From an uncultured Bacteroidota bacterium (lineage in GTDB: Bacteria > Bacteroidota > Bacteroidia > Chitinophagales > Chitinophagaceae), in assembly GCA_946479055.1 (NCBI GenBank), contig CAMLEX010000237.1, forward strand, positions 1 to 7,345: DNA of 7,345 bases, read 5' to 3'. Shown piece after piece: positions 1 through 6,977 of the stretch; positions within the stretch are counted from its first letter, which is position 1; each line of letters starts with the position of its first letter. The position numbers and the translations under genes were made by a program. Below the pieces are notes generated by a model. The model did not search any database, was not told where the DNA came from, and was given only the letters and a program-made list of their open reading frames with translations.

Positions 1-987
1 TTCCAGCGCTTTATCTTTTTCAAAAAATTTCTGGTACTCATTTAATGTTGTTGCACCTACAGCTCTCAACTCACCTCTTGCCAAAGCTGGTTTTAATATA
101 TTGGCTGCATCCATTGCACCTTCGCCGCCACCTGCGCCAATCAATGTATGGATCTCATCAATAAAAAGAATAATCTCTCCATCACTGCCGGCTACTTCTT
201 TTACTACACCTTTTAAACGCTCTTCAAATTCACCTTTATATTTTGCACCGGCTATCAGCAAACCCATATCCAGTGCATAAATGATCTTTGATTTCAGGTT
301 CTCGGGTACATCGCCATTTACAATACGATGGGCGATGCCTTCAGCAATAGCTGTTTTACCTACACCGGGCTCACCTACCAGTATAGGATTGTTTTTTGTA
401 CGACGGGAAAGTATATGCAGCGTTCTTCTTATTTCTTCATCACGACCAATCACGGGATCAAGCTTACCCTGGCGTGCCATTTCATTTAAGTTCTTTGCAT
501 ATTTATTCAATGCATTGAATTCCTGCGATTGAGTTTGAGATGTAACAGTACTTCCTTTACGTAGTTCTTTAATGGCGGCTATCAATCCTTTTTCAGTAAG
601 GCCAGCATCTTTCAAAAGTTTCGCCGCAGCATCATTGCCCTGTACGATGGCCAGCACTAAATGTTCCGGCGTTACAAATTCATCATTGAATTGTTTCAAC
701 GATGAACCGGCTCTTAATATTACATTATTGGCGTCACGGCTTATCTGCTGTGCAGGATCACCGGATGTCTTTGGTAGTTTGCCAATAAGCTCATCGAGTT
801 TTGAATCAACAAGATTGAGTGTAACATTATTTTTTTTAAGCAAGTACTCAACAGGCGAATCTTCCTGTTCAAGCAAAGCTTTTAGTATATGCTCGGTTTC
901 AATATTCGGATTTTGTGAATTAAAAGCTAATTGTTGGGCTTGTTGAAAGGCCTCTGCCGCTTTTATAGTGAAATTTCCTAAGTTCAT
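1..987 (-). CDS. clpB: ATP-dependent chaperone ClpB, N-terminal part (cut by window edge)
   Basis: This encodes the cytoplasmic AAA+ disaggregase that, in the known family, forms hexamers and threads aggregated proteins through its pore together with DnaK. The visible 329 residues begin [14 protein letters not shown]. They contain the double Clp-N repeat (about residues 1-145; [11 protein letters not shown] and [10 protein letters not shown] are its hallmarks), a short linker, and most of the first ATPase domain. Walker A GEPGVGKT lies at residues 205-212 (Lys211). Walker B IILFIDE ends at Glu278. The VGATT sensor region is at 310-314. The frame runs off the edge after KDKALE, just before the arginine fingers expected next. 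Numbering is within one residue of E. coli ClpB, which supports this start. The N-domain and linker argue for ClpB over ClpA or ClpC, although the middle domain that would settle it is outside the window. The gene is transcribed divergently from the hydrolase gene across a 425-bp gap. Confidence 0.96.
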   Translation of the reverse strand, partial: MNLGNFTIKAAEAFQQAQQLAFNSQNPNIETEHILKALLEQEDSPVEYLLKKNNVTLNLVDSKLDELIGKLPKTSGDPAQQISRDANNVILRAGSSLKQFNDEFVTPEHLVLAIVQGNDAAAKLLKDAGLTEKGLIAAIKELRKGSTVTSQTQSQEFNALNKYAKNLNEMARQGKLDPVIGRDEEIRRTLHILSRRTKNNPILVGEPGVGKTAIAEGIAHRIVNGDVPENLKSKIIYALDMGLLIAGAKYKGEFEERLKGVVKEVAGSDGEIILFIDEIHTLIGAGGGEGAMDAANILKPALARGELRAVGATTLNEYQKFFEKDKALE

Positions 988-1009
988 AATATTAATCTGA
1001 TTTGAAAAT

Positions 1010-1026
1010 CCCGAATCACATCCGGG
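1010..1026 (-). promoter_or_regulatory. Small hairpin in the clpB leader
   Basis: Read on the minus strand, CCCGGAT-GTG-ATTCGGG forms a 7-bp stem (one G-U pair) with a 3-nt loop, ending 22 nt before the clpB ATG. It would lie in the 5' untranslated region if transcription starts upstream. Its role is unknown. A leader structure affecting translation of a heat-shock gene is possible but unproven, and a hairpin this small could arise by chance. Confidence 0.25.
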
Positions 1027-1058
1027 ACAAATTTTGAAAATGTGTTTATGACTTTTAT

Positions 1059-1128
1059 GTTACCAGCTTTTGTACTACTATCATCGTTCCTTGCGTCGCA
1101 CTCTTGTACGTCCAGATCTTTGCTCAGC
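1059..1128 (-). repeat. Dispersed-repeat-like element, copy 1 (inverted relative to copy 2)
   Basis: Read on the minus strand this segment contains, in order, GCTGAGCAAAGATC (1128-1115), GTACAAGAGTGCGAC (1109-1095), GGAACGAT (1090-1083) and AGCTGGTAAC (1068-1059). Each block has a counterpart on the plus strand at 1230-1349, matching 12/14, 14/15, 8/8 and 8/10 bases. It is not a simple perfect inverted repeat, because block order and spacing differ between the copies. No transposase lies nearby. The sequence is reminiscent of non-coding repeats that get translated as short hypothetical proteins in Bacteroidota genomes; that is recollection, not a search result. Confidence 0.45.
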
Positions 1129-1229
1129 AAAAAAGTTTCACATAAAGGCCGTAAACTGAATCGCAGCAACACAACGATATCAAATCGCTGCACAGGTTAC
1201 GTGAAAACTTGCTGAATAGAATTCATGTG

Positions 1230-1349
1230 GTACAAGTGTGCGACCCTTCGCTTCGCTCTGGGTAAACTGCGACGCCATTGCTGAACAAAGAACGGAACGA
1301 TAAACGGAGCGTCGCAACGAAGCCCAATAGAATTACTACAGCTGGCTAC
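1230..1349 (+). repeat. Dispersed-repeat-like element, copy 2 (inverted relative to copy 1)
   Basis: The plus strand carries GTACAAGTGTGCGAC (1230-1244), GCTGAACAAAGAAC (1280-1293), GGAACGAT (1294-1301), GCGTCGCAACGAAG (1309-1322) and AGCTGGCTAC (1340-1349), which are diverged versions of blocks seen inverted at 1059-1128. The GCGACG/CGTCGC core recurs three times within this copy. The element overlaps the region that a longest-ORF caller would add to the N terminus of the downstream hydrolase, which is one reason to reject that extension. Exact ends of the repeat cannot be set from two copies. Confidence 0.45.
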
Positions 1350-1360
1350 AAAAATTCAAA

Positions 1361-1368
1361 TAACTTTA
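1361..1368 (+). promoter_or_regulatory. Possible -7 element for the serine hydrolase gene
   Basis: TAACTTTA matches seven of eight positions of the Bacteroidota -7 consensus TAnnTTTG and lies 44 nt before the ATG at 1413, just beyond the end of repeat copy 2. No convincing -33 TTG is found at the expected distance, so this is a weak candidate. Confidence 0.2.
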
Positions 1369-1412
1369 AACCAGTTTTACAAATCACAATCCAAGCCAAA
1401 ATTCCAGTAACA

Positions 1413-2465
1413 ATGTCATATAAAGTTAGTCCAATCTGTCTGAAAAGCAGTATTGTAGCGGTTTTTATGCTAATATTACAGCCTTCTTTTTCTCAAAGTA
1501 ATTTTTCAGAACTGGATCAAAGTATAGAGGCTAAACAAAAAATACTGGGCAAAGACCTGGTAGTGATGCTGTGGAAAAAAGACGATACCCTGATCTACAA
1601 AAAAGAGATCGGTGAATTCAACACCAAAACAGCGGCACCAATAGCTAGCTGCAGCAAATGGTTAACTGCTGCTCTCGTTATGCAATTTGTCGATGAAGGA
1701 AAATTATCACTGGATGATAAGATTTCCAGGTGGATACCCGAATTTGAAAGATATGGGAAAAACTATATCACTGTCCGGCATTGTCTTTCGCACTTTACAG
1801 GAGTTGATGATGAAGGAAAACTTTTGAAAAAACTTTTTCAACGAAAAAAATTTAGTTCGCTGGAAGAAGAAGTAAATTCTTTTGCCGCCAGGGAAATACG
1901 GACCAATCCCGGCACTGATTTCTGGTATGGCAATATTGGTTTGAATATCGCCGGCCGTGTACTGGAAGTGATCAGCAAGAAAAAATTTGATGTGCTGATC
2001 AAGCAAAAATTGTTCAACCCGATGACGATGAGAAGAACAAGCTTCACTACACTGGATGCAAGTGCTATAAATCCATCAGGTGGTGCATCCTCCACTCCTG
2101 AGGATTATATGAAGTTTTTGGTGATGTTGCTGAATAAAGGGAAGTATGCAGGTAAACAAATATTAAGTGAAGCAGCTGTAGAGCAAATGATGCAGATACA
2201 AACCAAACCCGAACAAATAAAATATGCACCAAAATCGGCTACGGGCTATAACTATGCTTTGGGCAGCTGGGTTGTAGAAGAAAAGGATGGCAAAGCCACA
2301 GCATTAGCCAGCCCGGGTTTATTCGGTACCTGGCCAATGATCGATCTGTGCCGGGGATATGCTTACCTGGTTTTTGTAAAAAATTTGTTGGGTGAAGAAA
2401 GAGCTGAAGTTCATTTGGAATTGAAAAGCTTAATTGACGAAAAGATTCCGTCCATTTGCAAATAA
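1413..2465 (+). CDS. Exported serine beta-lactamase-fold hydrolase (class C / esterase type)
   Basis: The 350-residue product belongs to the beta-lactamase (PF00144) superfamily, whose members include penicillin-binding proteins, D-aminopeptidases, esterases and class C beta-lactamases. A signal peptide is visible: lysines near the N terminus, a hydrophobic stretch at about residues 13-26, and likely cleavage near SFSQS. There is no lipobox, so the protein is probably periplasmic. Motif 1 SxxK is SCSK at 79-82 (nucleophile Ser79, Lys82). Motif 2 YxN is YGN at 172-174. The KTG-equivalent is SPG at 300-302 within a GLFGTWPMID segment typical of esterase-like members. The GGASSTPEDYMKF stretch (about 213-225) is also characteristic. 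I chose the ATG at 1413 because it starts directly at the signal peptide; an in-frame ATG at 1278 would bury that peptide and run through repeat DNA. The substrate cannot be read from the sequence, and nothing specifically indicates antibiotic resistance. Confidence 0.85.
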   Translation: MSYKVSPICLKSSIVAVFMLILQPSFSQSNFSELDQSIEAKQKILGKDLVVMLWKKDDTLIYKKEIGEFNTKTAAPIASCSKWLTAALVMQFVDEGKLSLDDKISRWIPEFERYGKNYITVRHCLSHFTGVDDEGKLLKKLFQRKKFSSLEEEVNSFAAREIRTNPGTDFWYGNIGLNIAGRVLEVISKKKFDVLIKQKLFNPMTMRRTSFTTLDASAINPSGGASSTPEDYMKFLVMLLNKGKYAGKQILSEAAVEQMMQIQTKPEQIKYAPKSATGYNYALGSWVVEEKDGKATALASPGLFGTWPMIDLCRGYAYLVFVKNLLGEERAEVHLELKSLIDEKIPSICK

Positions 2466-2575
2466 GATCTGTGTATAGAACTTAAAGCTCCTCACTAAAA
2501 AAATATCCGGGCTAAACCTGATCCGATTTTCAATCTTAAAATATGAAACCCTTTAAACTTTAAACGTACTTTTTT

Positions 2576-2914
2576 ATGTACGAACACCGGAAACAAAAGC
2601 TTGCTCCGATGGCAACATTTTATCAGCGGGTATTAAAGAATATTCTGCTGGCTGTAGCTGTAATGATTGTTTGTTTGATCATCGGCGTTTTCGGGTATCA
2701 TTATACGGCTAACATTGCCTGGTTGGATGCCCTACATAATGCTTCTATGATATTAAGTGGAATGGGACCTGTAGTAGAAATAAAGACCGTAGCAGGAAAA
2801 TTGTTTTCTTCTTTTTATGCACTATTCAGCGGTGTTGTGTTTATTACTAATATCGGTATCATCCTCGCGCCGGTTATGCACCGGATGTTTCACCGTTTGC
2901 ATTTAGAAGGATAA
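2576..2914 (+). CDS. Small two-helix membrane protein resembling a K+-channel pore subunit
   Basis: The 112-residue product has one transmembrane helix (about 20-42), a re-entrant-looking segment (about 48-70), a second helix (about 76-99) and a short basic tail (HRMFHRLH). This matches the M1-pore-M2 plan of single-pore K+ channels. WLDALHNASMIL resembles a pore helix and GKLFSSFYALFSGVVF resembles the start of M2 in bacterial channels. The selectivity filter TVGYGD is replaced by LSGMGP (residues 60-65): both glycines align but Tyr becomes Met and Asp becomes Pro. There is no RCK or other regulatory domain. I believe similar proteins with a GMGPV signature occur widely in bacteria as uncharacterised membrane proteins. 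The start at 2576 is preferred over Met12 because the YEHR segment seems to belong to that family. A tandem TTTAAAC repeat (2552-2565) lies just upstream. The stop is 8 bp from the end of the convergent gene. Transport activity is inference. Confidence 0.75.
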   Translation: MYEHRKQKLAPMATFYQRVLKNILLAVAVMIVCLIIGVFGYHYTANIAWLDALHNASMILSGMGPVVEIKTVAGKLFSSFYALFSGVVFITNIGIILAPVMHRMFHRLHLEG

Positions 2915-2922
2915 AAAAATGA

Positions 2923-4851
2923 TCAGAATGCTTTGAGCGTTTCATTTTTTACTAACACAACTCTGCTGCGATCCGCTTTATAAATAGAGCCGTAAAATTC
3001 GACGAGGGCTGCATATTCTTTGGCAGGAAAGCGGCCACTGTTGTGTTCTATAACCCGGTAATAGTATAATTTATTATCCTTTAGCTTTACTGAAGAAGAG
3101 TATTTTCCGAATTGACTGCTTATTGAAACATCCTTTGGCATAGCTTCCGTCTCGTAGCCTTTAGGTAACTCAATTTCTACTGAATCCACATCTTTATATT
3201 CAAAACCAAGCTGGATATCATATTTACGGGCTGTATCCTGGCTGAGCTTGCGACCTGACCTTGTCATAACATTAGGAACAATAAATAAACGTTTGCCGGT
3301 AATAGTAGCATAGTTACTTACTGTTATATCCAACGATTCATTGATAGCGGGTAGCGAACTTTTTTGTTCTTTATAATCGAACTGGTTAATATCATAAGTG
3401 GAAAAATCCAATTGTTCCTGCAGGTGTTCTTTTACTTTTTCTTTAGAAAGTGCATTGATCCTTCCATGTATATCGTCCTGCTGCATGCCACTGTATTTAG
3501 TATCGGCTAATACTTTCAGTGTACCGCTTTCTTCCAATATTGCTTTTATATTTCTTGCCTGCAGATTATCCTTCATACTGTATTTAGGAGTTCGTACCAG
3601 CTTGCCACCATTTTCATCTATCAGCAATGCAGGCCTGTCAGAGGTAAAGTCGCCCAAATAACCTGCCGGCATAGTTTGACTGGTACATTCCAACCAAACA
3701 GTATCTTTTAACACAGGAACACTAAGAATCACATGATTAAATTGTTGAGACGGAAAATCTTCTGTGATATAAGTAGAATTTCTGCCAGCACGAATTAAGG
3801 TATAATAAGACGGAATACCCGCTTCTTTCAGAATGCTATACATATAATTCGTCAGTGCCTTACAATCACCATATCCTTTGGCCGCAACATCAGATGCCGC
3901 AAATGGTTGCCAGCCACCAATACCTAATTGTATACTGATATAACGGGTGTTTTTTTGCATGTATTCGTATAATCTTGCAATTTTTTCTTTCGGATTACGA
4001 ATACCATCAGCAATGGAATGAACGGCCTGTTTTACATTATCTGGCAACTGCTCACGTCCCTGCCTGAGCGAATGAACAAATTTCCCGAAATCCTGCCAGT
4101 TCTTCATGTCGCCCTTGTAATCATCCATTTGAAAATCGGTAGGTGCAAATACTACAACGGTAGTCATCTCATGCCACAAAGGAGAATAAGATTCTCGCGT
4201 TATAGCATTCATAGTTTTCGCAGACCAGGTCAAAACTTTAGCATTTTTTTCCTGGGTTGAAATTGGCGCCTCCGGATAATTAAATGCCTTATAACGGACC
4301 TGGTAATTCACATCAGATATTATGCTAATAGAGCTGTGCTCAACAGAAAGTCCTTCGCCGCCCTGCGGCGACCACATGGGAAAAAACAAGGTAGTCTTGT
4401 TGTCAATTTCTACATCGTATTCGATAGTATAGGGATATACTCTATAATAAAAATTATGGCGCTTTATTCTATTATCATCCATTAAAGTTCCACCCGAAAC
4501 ACCACTCAGATCTTCGAGATCTTTCTTTTTTACTTTTTTTATTTGTTTTCCATTTGCATCGTACAAAATACCTTCCACAGAAGATACTTCCCGATGCTTG
4601 TCATAATATTCTGAAAATTCAGCCCAATGATCACCTTTTTCATTCAGAATAGTAATAACATAGTGATTCTTTAATTTGGTTTCTTTTGTACTGATTATTT
4701 CAAATCGCATTTCTTCCAAACGCAATACTGCATTGGCATTTTTAAGTAACGCGGGGGAAATTTTTGACACCGCATAATCTCCATCACCAGCCAACAGGGA
4801 AATATCAGAGAAAAATATAAACCCGGAAAATATCATCAATCTTTTCATCAT
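2923..4851 (-). CDS. Exported DUF3857 / transglutaminase-like protein with Cys-His retained
   Basis: The 642-residue product has an N-terminal hydrophobic signal (about residues 4-21), a beta-rich DUF3857-type domain (about 40-240), a transglutaminase-like papain-fold core (about 275-400) and a C-terminal beta domain of DUF3858 type (about 430-640). The core shows GYGDCKALTNYMYSIL with catalytic Cys330, FNHVIL with His373, and VWLECTSQ, where Glu388 sits at the usual Asp position. The WLECTSQ form is, as far as I recall, common in Bacteroidota relatives, so the enzyme may still be active. Family members are thought to act on peptides or proteins in the envelope, as amidases, proteases or cross-linkers, but no substrate is known. 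The ATG overlaps the upstream stop as TGATG, so translation is probably coupled. A second ATG immediately follows (MMKR), and either could be used. The gene converges with the channel-like gene with only 8 bp between stops and no hairpin terminator visible. Confidence 0.85.
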   Translation of the reverse strand: MMKRLMIFSGFIFFSDISLLAGDGDYAVSKISPALLKNANAVLRLEEMRFEIISTKETKLKNHYVITILNEKGDHWAEFSEYYDKHREVSSVEGILYDANGKQIKKVKKKDLEDLSGVSGGTLMDDNRIKRHNFYYRVYPYTIEYDVEIDNKTTLFFPMWSPQGGEGLSVEHSSISIISDVNYQVRYKAFNYPEAPISTQEKNAKVLTWSAKTMNAITRESYSPLWHEMTTVVVFAPTDFQMDDYKGDMKNWQDFGKFVHSLRQGREQLPDNVKQAVHSIADGIRNPKEKIARLYEYMQKNTRYISIQLGIGGWQPFAASDVAAKGYGDCKALTNYMYSILKEAGIPSYYTLIRAGRNSTYITEDFPSQQFNHVILSVPVLKDTVWLECTSQTMPAGYLGDFTSDRPALLIDENGGKLVRTPKYSMKDNLQARNIKAILEESGTLKVLADTKYSGMQQDDIHGRINALSKEKVKEHLQEQLDFSTYDINQFDYKEQKSSLPAINESLDITVSNYATITGKRLFIVPNVMTRSGRKLSQDTARKYDIQLGFEYKDVDSVEIELPKGYETEAMPKDVSISSQFGKYSSSVKLKDNKLYYYRVIEHNSGRFPAKEYAALVEFYGSIYKADRSRVVLVKNETLKAF

Positions 4852-4853
4852 CA
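4849..4853 (-). other. TGATG stop/start overlap coupling the two transglutaminase-like genes
   Basis: On the minus strand the TGA of the upstream gene (4853-4851) shares its A with the ATG of the downstream gene (4851-4849). Such one-base overlaps usually mean a single mRNA and translational coupling, which would favour matched amounts of the two proteins. Confidence 0.8.
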
Positions 4854-6860
4854 GCTTTTCTTTTTGAAAACAATTTGTTCACTATGTTTCTTTACTACCA
4901 GGTTAAAAAATTCCCGCAGCATTTCGTACTCATCGGGCAAGAAGAAAGCACGTTTGAGACGAATACGGGATCTCAGGGAAATAGATCCGTTTGATTCAGA
5001 TAACCTGTATTCAAAAAGACCGTCATCATCTTCATTCAGCTTCACCATTATTTGTTTTGGCAATTCATCAACAAAATAACCCTTTGGCACATCCAATCTC
5101 AGCAAATAAGTTTCATCAATTGCATAAGGCATTTCTACAGGATAAGTCCGTTGAGCCGACTTAAACGGGTTTTCCTTCCACGCCTCTCCAAACATGGGAT
5201 TGAAGTATAGAATATCCTCGCCTTCTGTTTTGAGATCGAATTTATAACGAATGCCGAGTGGCAAGTCATATTTATCCAAAGAATCAATAGCCGGATCAAC
5301 TATTTCTATTTCTGCATTGAATCCTTTTTTAATATCGCTGAATAATTGCTCCTTGCCTTTATCCTTAATCCGATTTCGCAGGCTATACGATTCATAATAA
5401 CCAGGCGCCTGTTGCATACTGCCGGTTAAATTTCCTTTTTCATCATTAATAACAAAAACTGATGTGAGTTTACCTTCTAACAACGAATCAGCCCTGAGAT
5501 CAACCGGGGTAGCTGTTTCGTCGATCACCCGTGCATGGCCATTATAAGCCTCATAACCCAAACGGCCAAAGCCCATCCGAGGCTGGCTGGCATCGAGATA
5601 ATAGTCCTTTCCGTCTAAATTTAACCGGGTGATCACATAATTAAACCTATCCATCAAAGGATAAAGAGCATAGGTATAACCATGTGAACGGGTACTAAGC
5701 ATCACTGGATCGGCGGGCAAATCAGCTTTTTGTAACATAGCAGTTAGTAGCAGGTTTATTTCTGCTTCATTTCCATTCCGGGTTTTCAATACGGTTTTTA
5801 GTGGCTTTTCAAGATACTTGCGGCTGTAGTTTGTACAGGTCATATTGTCCCTCACATATGCAAAAATGTTTTTTGCTTTTTCAAGATTAGTCTTGGCTCC
5901 CCGGGTGGCTTCTTCCATTACATCATTTAACCAGCCATTATCCCTGTTGAGCGAATAACCAAAATCTTCATCTTTCAGCAATTCAGTACAGGCCTGTTGC
6001 CAGGTACCCATGATATTTTTCGGAATGAATGGATGTCTAAGCTCAGCCAGTTGAAACTGGATACGGGAAAGGTGATTATTAATGGTAGATGTATAACTTT
6101 CTTCTTTCAATGCCGGCACATCCTTCATTACCCAGCGAAAATCTGTTACACCTGCCGTAAAGTTTGAACGATCCGTTGCTCCTGCTGTATTGTTATTAGT
6201 AACTGTAAAATTATCCCGCCTGTCTTTCCGGTCCTGGATATAGAATGGCTGGTAACCCTGTGTAAGCGTAACATAATAATAAAACTCCGGTATAGTTACA
6301 TTGTATTCGCTCCATAAGCACGGATATTCTCCTTGAAAATCCCAGGGCTGCAGATTAAACGTAAAATCTGACTCAAGTTTATATTCAAACTCAATGATAG
6401 ATCCTTCTTTAATATTGGGAAAAGTGAACTTTTTTATTACAAGATTCTTATTGATCTTATCTTTAAACACCGCTGATTTTGTTTCCAGCTTTGTCTCCAC
6501 CACTTTCCCGTTTTCCAGGTTATAGGTTACCGCCTTTAAACTTTTTAATTCTTCTTCGGCACTTCCATTTGTATAAATGCCGATCTCCACGTTTGCGATA
6601 TCATAACCATTCTTGTTCAGGATATGTGCTCTTCTATACTTTTTAAATTCCAATGAAAATCCACCTTTACTGTTCCCTATCATTTCAGTAGATCCGATAT
6701 CAGCAATAACTATTGCGCTGGTACTGCTATCAAGACTATAGACGTTTTGCTTAAAGTCTTCCGCGGTTATTTTTCCGAATTTTATTTTTGATTTTTCCTG
6801 CGCAAAATTTTGAAGTACGGACAAACAAAAGATGGTGGAAAGAATGAGCTTTAACCTCAT
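4851..6860 (-). CDS. Exported DUF3857 / transglutaminase-like protein lacking catalytic Cys and His (probable pseudoenzyme)
   Basis: The 669-residue product starts with a clear signal peptide (MRLKLILSTIFCLSVLQNFA, cleavage probably near Ala20/Gln21). A DUF3857-type beta domain (about 40-260), a transglutaminase-like core (about 325-430) and a C-terminal beta domain ending in a basic, hydrophobic segment (FFNLVVKKHSEQIVF) follow. In the core, the Cys position of GDCKAL is occupied by Glu365 in RNGNEAEINLLL, and the His of FNH is Tyr408 in FNYVIT. The acidic residue is kept as Asp423 in YYLDAS. The 43- and 15-residue spacings equal those of the downstream paralogue, so these are true substitutions and not misalignment. 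Transglutaminase catalysis therefore looks impossible, and a binding, scaffolding or regulatory role is inferred. It is the first gene of a two-gene operon, transcribed away from queG. I recall NxxEINLLL-type cores in many Bacteroidota homologues, so the degeneration is probably ancient. Confidence 0.85.
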   Translation of the reverse strand: MRLKLILSTIFCLSVLQNFAQEKSKIKFGKITAEDFKQNVYSLDSSTSAIVIADIGSTEMIGNSKGGFSLEFKKYRRAHILNKNGYDIANVEIGIYTNGSAEEELKSLKAVTYNLENGKVVETKLETKSAVFKDKINKNLVIKKFTFPNIKEGSIIEFEYKLESDFTFNLQPWDFQGEYPCLWSEYNVTIPEFYYYVTLTQGYQPFYIQDRKDRRDNFTVTNNNTAGATDRSNFTAGVTDFRWVMKDVPALKEESYTSTINNHLSRIQFQLAELRHPFIPKNIMGTWQQACTELLKDEDFGYSLNRDNGWLNDVMEEATRGAKTNLEKAKNIFAYVRDNMTCTNYSRKYLEKPLKTVLKTRNGNEAEINLLLTAMLQKADLPADPVMLSTRSHGYTYALYPLMDRFNYVITRLNLDGKDYYLDASQPRMGFGRLGYEAYNGHARVIDETATPVDLRADSLLEGKLTSVFVINDEKGNLTGSMQQAPGYYESYSLRNRIKDKGKEQLFSDIKKGFNAEIEIVDPAIDSLDKYDLPLGIRYKFDLKTEGEDILYFNPMFGEAWKENPFKSAQRTYPVEMPYAIDETYLLRLDVPKGYFVDELPKQIMVKLNEDDDGLFEYRLSESNGSISLRSRIRLKRAFFLPDEYEMLREFFNLVVKKHSEQIVFKKKS

Positions 6861-6924
6861 AGTGGTGGTTTAGTTAGTTTGGTGGTGATAAGGGGACAAT
6901 TTTAATAAAAAACCTCATCTTTTC

Positions 6925-6953
6925 CAATAGTATCTTTGCTTTATAAATTTCAA
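6925..6953 (-). promoter_or_regulatory. Possible promoter of the transglutaminase-like operon
   Basis: On the minus strand, TTG (6953-6951) is followed after 18 nt by TACTATTG (6932-6925), which matches the -7 consensus TAnnTTTG at seven of eight positions with near-standard spacing. This would give a leader of about 55-60 nt. A second candidate -7, TAAAATTG (6904-6897), is also seven of eight and lies closer to the ATG. The sequence does not decide between them. Confidence 0.3.
6931..6938 (+). promoter_or_regulatory. Perfect -7 element for queG
   Basis: TATCTTTG fits the Bacteroidota -7 consensus TAnnTTTG exactly and sits 39 nt before the TTG start of queG, implying a leader of about 30 nt. 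No clear TTG is found at the -33 position. It overlaps by two bases the candidate -7 of the opposite-strand operon. Confidence 0.4.
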
Positions 6954-6977
6954 TAATTTAATTAAGACAAATACCAT

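Larger units (their letters stand above)
988..1412. other. Intergenic region without a credible gene (clpB / serine hydrolase)
   Basis: This 425-bp gap separates two divergent genes. Most of it is occupied by two diverged inverted copies of a repeat (about 1059-1128 and 1230-1349). The clpB-proximal end holds a small hairpin (1010-1026). A minus-strand open frame at 984-1193 overlaps the clpB start and runs through the repeat, and a plus-strand open frame from 1278 also crosses repeat sequence. Neither resembles a protein I know, so I call the gap non-coding. A CIRCE (HrcA) element, TTAGCACTC-N9-GAGTGCTAA, was looked for upstream of clpB and is not present. No confident clpB promoter is visible. 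The nearest -7-like string on the minus strand, AAAATTTG (about 1029-1036), deviates in its first base and lacks a recognisable -33 partner. Confidence 0.6.

Noticed and set aside
281..946. Two plus-strand open frames (281-532 and 572-946) opposite clpB
   Set aside because: They are antisense to an unmistakable ClpB reading frame, and their predicted peptides are Ser/Phe/Cys-rich, as expected of shadows.
1163..1191. Palindrome-like GCAGC…GCTGC pair between the two repeat copies
   Set aside because: The stem is only five base pairs with a 19-nt loop and does not extend, so chance is a sufficient explanation.
984..1193. Minus-strand open frame of 69 codons overlapping the clpB start
   Set aside because: It runs through repeat copy 1 and the clpB leader, overlaps the clpB start in another frame, and resembles no protein family I know. 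It is best read as translated repeat.
1413..2465. Calling the hydrolase an antibiotic-resistance beta-lactamase
   Set aside because: Only the fold-level motifs are present, the third motif is esterase-like, and there is no resistance-associated context.
2552..2565. Tandem TTTAAAC repeat before the channel-like gene as a promoter or operator
   Set aside because: It does not fit the TAnnTTTG consensus and two short AT-rich units are weak evidence for a binding site.
2912..2925. A bidirectional terminator between the convergent genes
   Set aside because: Only 8 bp separate the stops and there is an A-run but no stem-forming inverted repeat. Termination must occur within the opposing genes or by another mechanism.
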